From Craspedostauros australis (taxonomy: Eukaryota > Bacillariophyta > Bacillariophyceae > Mastogloiales > Achnanthaceae): a stretch of 64,000 nucleotides of DNA. Positions 50,801-59,369 of this stretch are shown here, one piece after another (position 1 is the stretch's first letter; every line of letters begins with the position of its first letter). Both the position numbers and the translations under genes were made by a program. Where the stretch lies: the NCBI GenBank assembly GCA_026770025.1, contig JAMXDE010000040.1, positions 186,001 to 250,000 of the forward strand, read 5' to 3'. The notes beneath the pieces are model-generated. The model ran no database searches and was not told the origin of the DNA. It worked only from the letters and a program-made list of their open reading frames with translations.

Positions 50801-53392
50801 ATTGTCTTCATACAGAACATGAGCAGACGCAACGTCCTCCATGAAGCTTTGCAACTCTGTTTGCATCCTGTCGATCACGGCCGATCTTTGTTCGATAGCG
50901 CTGCTGTGATCTAGCATCGTGGCTGCCGTGTGCCAGCATGAACCACCCTGCCGCCAAGCCTGCAAGACTACCTGAGTGTGGTGGTCATTCTCCAGCCGTC
51001 CGCTCTTGACCAACTGGAGAAGCGTGGCCAGCACGGCCTCGTTGCACGGAATCCAAGTCGGAGAAATCGTGGCGGGACATCGAGCGATCCATGTGTCAAT
51101 GACGTCTGCCGAAATGAGCGATGCTGCATCATCATTAGCAGCAACAGCTGGATCGCCAACGTCAGCGGCAGCATCGCTATGATCGAGACCCACGACCAAA
51201 GCGAGGAATTCCTCCAGATCACTGTCACGGACGGGGTGTGCGTCACCATCCTCCCCAACCTTGGCGCAGAACTGATCCAGCTCAGGACACTGTAGAGTGT
51301 CGAGAGAGGATTTCAGCGTCGCCGCCATGGTCCTCATCCCGATGCAGAGCATCCCGATGTCACATTTTGCAGTGAGCAGTTCACGCAATGCGACGCCCCA
51401 TGATTCATCGCCGTCCTTGGACTGCTGCAGGACTGTTCCGAAGATGGAGAATGTGATCTTCGTCGCGGCTGCGTTCTTGGAAGTTGAGATGGAGCTGGAA
51501 TGCACAATCATCCAACACAGGAGGTCGTTCATGACGAACTTTTGCAGTGTCACCTTGGCATCGTCCTCGTTGTGTCCACCATCACCACTGTTGCTGTTGC
51601 TGTTGCTGTTGCTGTCGTTGTTTTGCCCCTGGAATATGGCTTCGACCGTGCTGTAATTCAGGATGATCAAGAGGAGGTTGTAGTCTTCAATGCTTGGGAC
51701 GGATTGGCTGTATGCCTTCAGCTTGCCGTGAAATGTTGTGCGCAGAGGGGCGGTGAGACTGCCTCGCAAGACAGTTCCGGTGCCTTGCTTGTCGTCGTCG
51801 GTATCACCGCCGTCGTTGGTTGCGGATGTTTGCTGCTTGAGGAGCTCCTTCAAAAAGAGCTTCAAGGATGCGTCAATTTGATCCTTGGCGCCGAGCGCAC
51901 CTGGCAATGCCTCCTGCCAGAACCATTCTCGGATGAGATTGAAGACGGTGGATTCCGAAATTGTCTGAAATCTCTTCAAGGTCTTCACGCACATGGACAG
52001 CACCTTCTGATGGATGACCTGGATGGAACTTGTGGGCTTTGTGGCCAACGCCCGCGACAGGCACAGCAACAGCACTTCCGCAATCGATTTACCGAATTTC
52101 TCGTTGGGGTCTTGTTCTCCATCGTCACTTTGCGGTGGTGGCGATGCCTTCGCCAGCAGGAATGCAGCAGTCTCCGCGATTGCGCATGTAACCTCCAGCT
52201 GGCTGCTGGCAGCAACGATGTCCTTCGCTCCTTCCGACACGCTCAGAAGGAGCTGTGTTTGCGTGTCCAAACCACCGATGGATGCCACCAGCGGCAGCAA
52301 CGACGGCGCCCATTGCCACGTGGATGCTCCGTAGCAGCTCCGTCGGAATAGCTTGGCCATCGGCTTTCCGAATTGCCTTGACTTTTCCTGCCGTGACGGC
52401 TTTTCAAGGAAGGCGAGGTAGCTCAGCAGGGCTTCCAGCAACCCTGGAATGCAGTTCGCTTCTTTCTCAGATGACAGCGACTGGGCAATCAGCTTTTCCG
52501 ATTTGTCATGGTTCAGCAGCTTGGATGCTGGCTTTTGGTACATGGTAGCGAGGATGCCGTACGACTTTTGCCTCAGCGACGGTCTCAAGTTGGTCATGGC
52601 CTTGTAAATGAACTGCACGTTGCGCTCTGCGGTCACCTCGTTGCTCTGATGAATCCAAGATCGGAACCCATCGAGCGCAGCCGCGACGATGCGTTCGAAC
52701 TTCTCGCCCAGCTCCTCCAGCTGAGCCTCGGAAAGAGAGCCCTGCGCCTTATTCGCGAATAGCGAGTCGTGCATGACCTTCGGCTTTCCGTACGATGCGA
52801 TTCGATCGACGTACGCCCAAATGCCCTCGTCGAGGGATTGCTGCCGGTCGTCCGTCCCCAAGGCGTCGACGATGGCTGGCCACATCTTCTTCGCCGCTTC
52901 TCGCACGTCCGCGGATGAATCCATCTGCGGGCAGTAGAGCATGCCGATGAGGTCTGGCTGTTGCGTGATGAGCACCTTGAATGCCTTCGGCACGCGATGG
53001 ATGGCCGCTGTGAGGCAGATCAACGCCTCGCACCGAACGTTCGGCGCGTTGTCATAGTGCGTCTTCTTTTGGTACAGATGGAGCAAATGCGTCAGGGCGT
53101 TCACTTGGGATCTCTTGACCTGCGTGTCATCCTGAAAGTAGGCTGTCAGCTCTGCCAATGCCTTGGACTTGGTCGTGGGATCGCGCTTTTGACCGATCCT
53201 TTGGAACAGGATGGAGACCTCGGACTGATCGCCCTGATAGATCGGTGTGAGGAACACCCCGCCGCCCTTGCTGGTTGGTGCGCCTCCTGCAGTGGCATTG
53301 AACGTGCTGGATGGGCTGGCGAAGGCCGAAAAGCCGATGAACTCGCCTTTCTCCGCCTTGTTCAACCGCGTCTTGCGCTTGTCCTTGCCCAT
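47873..53392 (-). CDS. LTN1: Listerin, E3 ubiquitin ligase of ribosome-associated quality control
   Basis: One exon, ATG at 53392, 1839 residues, in the size range of listerins. The N-terminus (starting MGKDKRKTRLNKAEKGEFIGFSAF) with FQRIGQKRDPTTKSKALAEL and then long HEAT-like helical repeats is the listerin arrangement. The conserved region before the end (SVSIRLPKAFPL... VDCSKSYGVVESRWKRW... MMLNNQGRTLRDAL) is the RWD-like part. A C4HC3 RING closes the protein, with ligands C1783, C1786, C1802, C1805, H1810, C1813, C1826 and C1829. Listerin binds the 60S subunit with NEMF/Rqc2 and ubiquitinates stalled nascent chains. Short Ser/Asn and Asp/Gly runs interrupt the HEAT region (near 51590-51615 and 49190-49270). 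The absence of introns over 5.5 kb is notable. Confidence 0.95.
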   Translation of the reverse strand: MGKDKRKTRLNKAEKGEFIGFSAFASPSSTFNATAGGAPTSKGGGVFLTPIYQGDQSEVSILFQRIGQKRDPTTKSKALAELTAYFQDDTQVKRSQVNALTHLLHLYQKKTHYDNAPNVRCEALICLTAAIHRVPKAFKVLITQQPDLIGMLYCPQMDSSADVREAAKKMWPAIVDALGTDDRQQSLDEGIWAYVDRIASYGKPKVMHDSLFANKAQGSLSEAQLEELGEKFERIVAAALDGFRSWIHQSNEVTAERNVQFIYKAMTNLRPSLRQKSYGILATMYQKPASKLLNHDKSEKLIAQSLSSEKEANCIPGLLEALLSYLAFLEKPSRQEKSRQFGKPMAKLFRRSCYGASTWQWAPSLLPLVASIGGLDTQTQLLLSVSEGAKDIVAASSQLEVTCAIAETAAFLLAKASPPPQSDDGEQDPNEKFGKSIAEVLLLCLSRALATKPTSSIQVIHQKVLSMCVKTLKRFQTISESTVFNLIREWFWQEALPGALGAKDQIDASLKLFLKELLKQQTSATNDGGDTDDDKQGTGTVLRGSLTAPLRTTFHGKLKAYSQSVPSIEDYNLLLIILNYSTVEAIFQGQNNDSNSNSNSNSGDGGHNEDDAKVTLQKFVMNDLLCWMIVHSSSISTSKNAAATKITFSIFGTVLQQSKDGDESWGVALRELLTAKCDIGMLCIGMRTMAATLKSSLDTLQCPELDQFCAKVGEDGDAHPVRDSDLEEFLALVVGLDHSDAAADVGDPAVAANDDAASLISADVIDTWIARCPATISPTWIPCNEAVLATLLQLVKSGRLENDHHTQVVLQAWRQGGSCWHTAATMLDHSSAIEQRSAVIDRMQTELQSFMEDVASAHVLYEDNPPAVTNWCERSIRFCKFVSKPQRAKPEKSILACIGIGDLNLWKTANSAGVGAESLLHCFMELMVRIEDKEQRIQLVEDVEDRTLILHQILYAASCGDTKLSATVLKQKHVDRFGEVIQLLGETARDGHDKDATAALSSSVPVSSSLHHGQAKEVLDICVRAIREQLENSNDASGDIQASKEVAMMARLSEMLYPRILPPKISGNAQAAQFQQGDLAWYLTTPDDETKRERVTIVKVHRDDQLKLYYTIAVTRDGASVEKQTVPDRLKLGTPEEEAEEAARAAAAKAKHEARQKEAIALSELIVGKMLKPNSDKLRPFQMELLSIATAFFGYGPRRGIGTLHHDAISLLSSAQQQILTTSRVESVQMDQLIVPLLKLSFAAGYGINCLASPHNMAVLGFDPLPSVRVIKEHWERGSDFSPEAASAVLMWLTLSFPREKTENVTAEGGSGPMLFSLASKLLKIENAGRSFGIQQYIALRAMRVGMDTMMVGNDAKQTAIEELIRAFSQSWNDSDDGDGGSDRGGNEGSAHDDQGDGNSDPLGDASNSAAGAAADNQAGLDTSIWGDLVRSVVREAMNFEKDALRNASRLCINDLVKCLFVAEKQSVSLQLLHFSFLEIPGPLASIEQVEYSDLTVQKLQEWSEGLPEDEVEDLKEDMATVSQWIPDGILIQIESWTKEDADPDDFIACSRMLLWLTLLEAVEAAARSDPANRQAIVSYIRRTQGLEHVLGWVLRYATALSQKNVKTDTTTAFDVDALARHPEACTLSELSELVLFRTTEVFPSLMKNWWEMDCPKPYVHRIKEFVIEHVSPKILERQMTRILIIAAHGELEVKGGVMSRQVEALYTQDDFKLSVSIRLPKAFPLLGAEVDCSKSYGVVESRWKRWSLMIKMMLNNQGRTLRDALVFWAQNVDQEFEGVEPCPICYSVLHVKSHKLPTLQCTTCSNRFHSDCLMQWFRSSGNSVCVMCQQPWNGTRVQ

Positions 53393-54939
53393 CTTGATGG
53401 TTGCTGTTTGCTGTTGCCTCTCTGAGCGTCAGATGAGAGTCAGATGAGAGTCAGTGCGGTTCTCTGTTGACCAGAGCGATACTGTGGTATGAAGGGTATG
53501 AAGGGTGTGACGGTGGTGATGTGGGGATGCCACAAGTATGACCTTTTGTCCACTGTTTCACCACCTGGGCAACTCACGGTCGAATGTGATGGGTGCAAGA
53601 CTGGGGCACACGACTGGGATTGGACTCAATCGATCACACTGGAGGAACCCAATCGAAGAAATGTGCTATCCTTTGCGAGCCGTCTTACCGCGACAACTCC
53701 ATCGACCAATCAGAAATGCGACGACACGTGGACATGTCTCCTTCAATCCCGTTTTTTCACGATTTCATGATGACTGACTGATGGACGGACCTTGATCAAC
53801 TTCGAACGAATTATGCACGATTAGATGAGAAGCAAATGGACAAAATATGACAGATGTGGACAAAATGTACAAACGGGACTGATATTAGCGTCTCATGGAG
53901 CATTCAGGCTACTTGGCCAAAAAGGCAAACTGTTCCATTCGTCTGTCCAGACGATGACGTAGATGTATGGAGCGCAGACGCACGAATACAACTGCCGCAG
54001 CTTCCAAGGTGTCATTTGTTCTCCCTTTCCCATCGTGTGCTCGGTTCTGTCGTTTGATTTGCCAAAATCACGAACTCTGCGTATCGTGTTCGATGCTCCC
54101 GCCGCGCTCCCTCTCACCTCAGGAGGCTCCCTGACAGGCAATAGCTCAGTCAGCAGTGGAGGGTTTCGCCATCAATCAATTATTCGATCATTCATTCACT
54201 CATTCAATCAAGTTGTTCTGTGAGCGCAACATCAACAACTACAGTGGTGAGTACCATCGATTTCGTCGTCTTACGATTTCATGCTGCCGATCATCAGACA
54301 ATCACATGGTCTCTCTCTCTCTCGGTCTGCTTGGATTCTGGTTGCTGCCTTCGTCTTCACCGGGCACCTTGCACGTCGCACAACAAGACGATGGATGTGC
54401 CAGCCACATGCCGTCATCCCATTTCATTCTGTTCCGGTTTTGGTTCTGCATCCGCCTGACATCTCCCCATCCTCCCTGCCGATTCTGGGAGCAACCCGGA
54501 TGCATGCATACTCGTACCCACACTTCACCCACCGCATACTGTCGATGCCCGACAAAGCAAGAGGAGATGGCCGAGAGGATGGGTCAGTCGTCCCCGAAGC
54601 GGCGTCGAAAGTCCTCGATGTCGCGCGGCATGGATGATGAAGGAGGCAGCGGAAGATCATTTTTGACACGATTCGTCGTACGTTCTGTCGTTGTGCACCG
54701 CGCCGACCAGTCTGACTCGATACGGAAAATGTTGTGTTGGGGAGTTTGTTTGCGGCGACGTCGATGAACGCGTGAATTTGTTGGCGTTGGTGGCACAGCA
54801 ATCGTGGCTGTCAGTTGAGCACCACGCCCAATTGGTGCCAAACACACCAAAAGAGCAAAGATAAAGTCAATGCGCAGAGTGTTGCATCCAACCAACCAAT
54901 CAACCAACAAACCAATTGCCGCCACATCCAGCCACAATC
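53393..54939. other. Divergent intergenic region, 1.5 kb
   Basis: This region lies between the starts of listerin and the oxygenase. An 11-bp tandem unit (AGATGAGAGTC) sits at 53430-53453. A (CT)n run lies at 54309-54324. A GTGGTGAGTACC donor-like site is at 54244-54255. A minus-strand frame ending at 54584 (terminal peptide PRDIEDFRRRFGDD) looks protein-like but has no ATG, and it overlaps another frame on plus. No gene is supported firmly. Confidence 0.4.
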
Positions 54940-56136
54940 ATGAATCTCTTCACAACATGCTGTTGCTTTCCATTGGTGGCCATTCTGTTGTATGCGCAAT
55001 GTGCGCATAGCTTCGTCAACCTCTCATTTCGGCACGGGGCATCGATGCCATCCACCTTCGCCTTTCCCACGACCCCAAGCCAACTATGCTCTTCACGCAG
55101 CAACGCAGTACGAGCAAGGTTGCAAGATGGATCCCCGAGATTCATTCGTGCAGCTATGCACACAAGGACGTTCTCAGCATTGCGCTCGTCTTCGTCTGCT
55201 TCAGCGGAGAGGATCCCCGTCCTTGACCCCAATCGCGCCGAAAACGTCCCGGCGTCCGAAGGCATCGAGCTGCTGTCGAAGGATCCGCTCGTGTACGTCG
55301 TCCCCAACCTGCTGAGCCCCCAGGAATGCGAGGCCTTCATGCAACGCGCACAGCGACTGGAGGAAGAGGGCCGCGAGATGAAGACGTCCAACCCGCCAGA
55401 TGTGTCGCTCGATGTGCGGAAGCTGTGGCCTCTGCCATTTCTTTGCATGGGAGCGGGCATTCCAAACCTAGTCCGTTTGTTGCAGCAGGAAGGCTCCGTC
55501 GGCGACGCAGACGGCATCATCATCGATCAGATCGTGCAGGCTGCGCTACCACCCGTGCTGATCGCATCCGGCGTCGCCGCCATCTTGGCATTCGGGGTGG
55601 TGCTGCCGATCATCCGCAGGATGTCCAGCACATCGTCGCGGACCAGCGTGGCCCTTGCGTTGAATCTGGACGAAGACGTCGAGCACGTCACAGGTCTGGT
55701 CGATCGGGTTTGTGCGATCACTAAGCATCCATGGCAGAGCTGGGAAGCTCCTGTGATGACGCAGTACAGCCCCGGCGCCATCTTTGCGAGGCATTCTGAT
55801 GCGTCGCCCACGCGCGGCAGCGAATGGAAGGACGAAGGCGGGCAGAGAGTTGTGACCTGCATCTGCTATCTCAACACGATGGAAGATGGTGGCGAAACAT
55901 CCTTCGACAAGCTGGGCTTTGCTGTGGCGCCGATCCAAGGCAGGGCCTTGATCTTCTTTCCGACCGTGCCTGGTGACAGCCTCGAGGCGGAAGACCTGTT
56001 GACGCACGAATCATTGCCATCCGAAACTCAGGACAAGTTCATCGTCCAGATGTTCGGACGCGTTGGTCCCAGGGTTCCGCATCCGTTGGGATTGCCGCCT
56101 TCCTTCGGAGGCGAAGAAGGTGATCACATAGCATGA
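54940..56136 (+). CDS. Prolyl-4-hydroxylase-like 2-oxoglutarate/Fe(II) oxygenase
   Basis: The start is ATG at 54940 and the product is 398 residues. A hydrophobic leader (MNLFTTCCCFPLVAILLYAQCAHSF) marks entry to the secretory pathway. The AHS-F junction followed by a Ser/Arg-containing stretch could also be a heterokont plastid bipartite presequence. The oxygenase begins at PLVYVVPNLLSPQECEAFM. The C-terminal half holds the double-stranded beta-helix: YSPGAIFARHSDAS (His285, Asp287), VVTCICYLNTMEDGGETSF, RALIFFP, LLTHESLP (His356) and DKFIVQMF (Lys366). The HxD...H iron triad and the 2OG-binding Lys ten residues after the distal His are all present, so it should be active. A transmembrane-like segment (about 206-226, VLIASGVAAILAFGVVLPIIRR) interrupts the domain between its helical and catalytic parts. 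Substrate is unknown (prolines in secreted or organellar proteins are usual). Confidence 0.88.
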   Translation: MNLFTTCCCFPLVAILLYAQCAHSFVNLSFRHGASMPSTFAFPTTPSQLCSSRSNAVRARLQDGSPRFIRAAMHTRTFSALRSSSSASAERIPVLDPNRAENVPASEGIELLSKDPLVYVVPNLLSPQECEAFMQRAQRLEEEGREMKTSNPPDVSLDVRKLWPLPFLCMGAGIPNLVRLLQQEGSVGDADGIIIDQIVQAALPPVLIASGVAAILAFGVVLPIIRRMSSTSSRTSVALALNLDEDVEHVTGLVDRVCAITKHPWQSWEAPVMTQYSPGAIFARHSDASPTRGSEWKDEGGQRVVTCICYLNTMEDGGETSFDKLGFAVAPIQGRALIFFPTVPGDSLEAEDLLTHESLPSETQDKFIVQMFGRVGPRVPHPLGLPPSFGGEEGDHIA

Positions 56137-59100
56137 TATTCGGACACAACAGATGATCAGCGCGATGCAACACATGTTTGCATCTGTGGCATGGACATGA
56201 TACTTGCGACATGAATGAATATACCATCCTGTATGTACCAATACTCATGCAAACAAATGCGCGGTGCGGAAAGACGACACCAGTGTGACACATCCTTCAA
56301 CCACCACAGCAGCATCTTCCTCAATCACCACCACCACCGCCGTCAGCCCCAACACTACCACCCTATTCTATTGCGGCTGCGGACTGGCATCAGGCTACGA
56401 TACTAGGACATGCTCGTAGAGTTGGCCAGAACGACAGAACACTACACCTACGAGGATAGAGAATGAATGAGGACGAAGATGAAGACGTGGGTGGAGGTGG
56501 CGTCAGCCGGAGTGACGTTGCGGATGCTGTTGAAGTGATGGAGGCGATAACCGAGTTTCTTTTCCTATTGACCGAAAGGCGGATACTGCCAAGATGACGC
56601 GGAAACATGACATCAACCCTTTCCCGATTCGAATTTGGTCCGATTGGATTGATGAAGATCATGATAGTCTCGCAATGTTGGTTGCGGCTTCTTCTCCTTC
56701 TTTTCTTGGGTATGGAAAGCGTGAAAGGGTTGGAATGGGATGCGAAACGATGGGATATGGAACGATACGTACGACACAATACTATGTTCAACTTCTGATT
56801 GGGACGCGGTCGCAAGTGATCGATCATCCTCCTAGAGGGACAAAGTTGCAGACACACGCAGTGAACGGAGGAAGGAGGGAAGGAGCACTCGCAACGAAAG
56901 AGAGCGTCTGTGTTTGCAAGACGAGAACCGAAGCAAAGAAGAGGCAACCGAGATGGATGGCAGGTGAATCGATGAAGGTTGGAGGGGATGGGATCAAGAT
57001 TGGAGATCCTCCAACATGACAAGGAGGAGATGCTTCTGGAACTTGTGAGATGGGGCAACCTGGATTCGCGTGGCTTGTGATGGATGCGTGTCAAGAGGGA
57101 AGTTGAAGTTTTGATTGACGTCATCATGGACGTGAAAAGGTCGGAGGGTTGACTTGGAAGTTGGACACGTTGCGGGGCACTAGTCTGGTACTCGTCCGCG
57201 GACGTATGAGTCCTCTTACTCATGCGTCGACGAACTCGCAAACAGTTGTCAACATCAAACGAGGCACAGACGTTGATGATGGTGACGTGCGTTTGATTTC
57301 GTTTTTCACACAAGGGATTGAAACATCAAGGCCTCTGCGAGTCATGAGTATTTGCGGGTCTGTGGGAATCGTATGGTACGGTACTATGCGCACGCCAGGT
57401 GACTGGATGGCGTCATCCTGGTGATTGTGTAATCTTGGTGACGTTGCACTGTTCAACCTCGCTGTCTCGGGAGATCGCGTGCTTTGCGCTGCATGCGACG
57501 CCTCTCTGCACCCACGATGCTGCTATCAGCCAAAGCGCTTGGCGATCTCTTGGGCAGCTCACGTATCACGACATACGTACGAGAAGAGCGAGCTGATGCT
57601 GACACCGATACGCTCGCTGCACGTTCGGGATGATTCGAGTGTGCTTAGAGTCGTGCCAAATTTGGATCTCGCAGCGGGATTCAACAGGCCAAGGTACCGG
57701 CTGGTGGTATCTAGCGTGGCCTTACCAAGCTCATTGACGATGCGCCAATGGGAGGGAACGTTCGCTGAGATGGTCTCAAGTTCACAGACATACCAGTATA
57801 CCACTGAGTCATGGCCAGACCAGAACAGTCCACTTCGCTCTCATCGTGCTCCCAATGATACTACTGTGGAGATTGCTACTTGTCATGTTCCTCTGTTTGG
57901 TTTTGAACACGGAGGAGCTGCTCTGTGATGCCGAGGCCACATGTTGCGACAATGGATCTTGTATGGCGCGGTTGGCCCGACAAGGATGCAGACCAAGAAC
58001 GATCGCATTGGTGCGAATGTACATCAGAGTTTGTCCTTGGTTCTACTGTATTCGTACGACCTATTCTATGTACGTGCAATCGGAAACTATACTCGTGCAA
58101 AAACTAGGAGTAGCAGACATGCTTTCCACTCATGTTTCTCTATTACAATAGCTCTTGTGTTGCAGTTTGCTACGTGGCGTGTCCTTACACGTCGAATGGA
58201 AATGCACCGTGGAGTATCGCAACTCGTGCTCCGTTTGGCCATTGGCTATCGATGTCGTTGGACACAACGTGGTGGAGGGTGCTGACTGGGCGGCCAAATC
58301 GACCGAGGGCAGTTTCTGCGCTCCTCCTACTGTTTTCTCTGTGAGTTTCCACCACGATGGTGCTGTCCTGAGTTTCACTTCAGCTCCACGTCCACCTCCA
58401 ACCTTCCTCCCATGTTCTCCGCAATGACCGCAGCGTCCATTAGCACGTGCTCAATTTCGAACCGCCCTTTGTGGCTTCCAAACATACGTACGAGATGTTG
58501 AGGAAGACTGGCATTCCAGTTGTCTCTCTCTCTCTCTCTCTCTTCACCTCCTCATCAATCATCTACGTCTCTTCATCGCGCATGGAAACGCAGGTAGTAT
58601 GCGTAGTTCGTCGGTTCACCAGTAGAGTTGTCGTTGGAAGCCCAGCATGTTCCGTGGGTGGTCTTGGCCTGTTGCAATCTCGTCTCAACCTGTCTTGCTC
58701 TGTTTCTGTGTTTGTCTCTCCACTCTCTGCTCAGCGTCCCAGTTCCTGTCTTCCGAAAAAGTGAGAAGAAGCCACAGAGACATTTGGGCCTTTGCTGTGC
58801 GGTAATACAAAATGGAACCCATTTTAGGCCAATGAGGTCGAGGTGTGTTCGTTGATAGTTGAAGCAGAAATTTCGACGTCAGCGCGCATCGTTCGACACG
58901 CGTTACTTAAAGACACACGTAGGATTAAATAGTCGATCGTGCAGAAGAAACATGTCACAGGTCTCGCATCGACGTCAGCAGCTGACGTCCACCCGCCTAT
59001 CCCAGACAAACGGTTTCTTTCGCATCCGCATGAAAGTAGAACAAGTACGGAAAGATACGTCGTCCGTCTCCCGCTGTGTCCAACAAGCAGCGCCTCTGCG

Positions 59101-59369
59101 TGTTTTTGGTTTCCTCGTTTCCGTCTCCATTTCCTGTTGGCCTCGTTGTGCTCACAATCCCAAAACAGGACAAATCGTCACCCACCCCAACCACGCACAA
59201 AACAAACGCAAGCGCAAGCACAAACGCCACCTCAAACCTCAAATCTCAAGTTCATCATCAAAACCAATCATCTCCGCCAGAGCCACACTCCGTCCAAGGG
59301 AGCACTAACACAAACACACAAGAGCAACAAGAGCAACAACAACAACAACAAACAACACACAGAGAGACA
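56137..59369. other. Longest gene-poor stretch, 3.2 kb, partly unresolved
   Basis: The part 56137-57100 has only low-complexity frames on either strand; the minus frame 56390-57313 is Ser/Arg-rich and not protein-like. GTACCAATAC lies at 56227-56236. From about 57400 to 58800 several short frames look protein-like and a candidate spliced gene is listed separately. The final 300 bases before the HSF ATG are A/C-rich (ACAACAAC leader) with no stop in the HSF frame, but also no ATG. A (CT)n run lies at about 58519-58543. Confidence 0.4.
57855..58443 (+). CDS. Candidate multi-exon secreted Cys-containing protein (uncertain)
   Basis: An ATG at 57855 opens a peptide with a strong signal-peptide look (MILLWRLLLVMFLCLVLN) followed by a Cys-rich part (LLCDAEATCCDNGSCMARLARQGC). 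A GTACGT donor at 58070 and a TTGTGTTGCAG acceptor ending at 58165 would join it in frame to a second exon reading VEWKCTVEYRNSCSVWPLAIDVV and EGADWAAKSTEGSFCAPPTVFS. That exon ends at a GTGAGT donor (58341). Two acceptors (58383 and 58443) would give different C-termini; the first reaches a stop at once, at 58441-58443. No family is recognised. A minus-strand frame just upstream (about 57559-57837) also looks protein-like, so the real gene model and even the strand are open. Confidence 0.25.

Noticed and set aside
54584-54937. Minus-strand frame ending PRDIEDFRRRFGDD
   Set aside because: The last residues look protein-like but the frame has no ATG before its final 16 codons, and a competing plus-strand frame covers the same bases.
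56390-57313. 307-residue minus-strand open frame
   Set aside because: Dominated by Ser, Arg, Pro and Thr with no hydrophobic pattern; typical of chance frames here.
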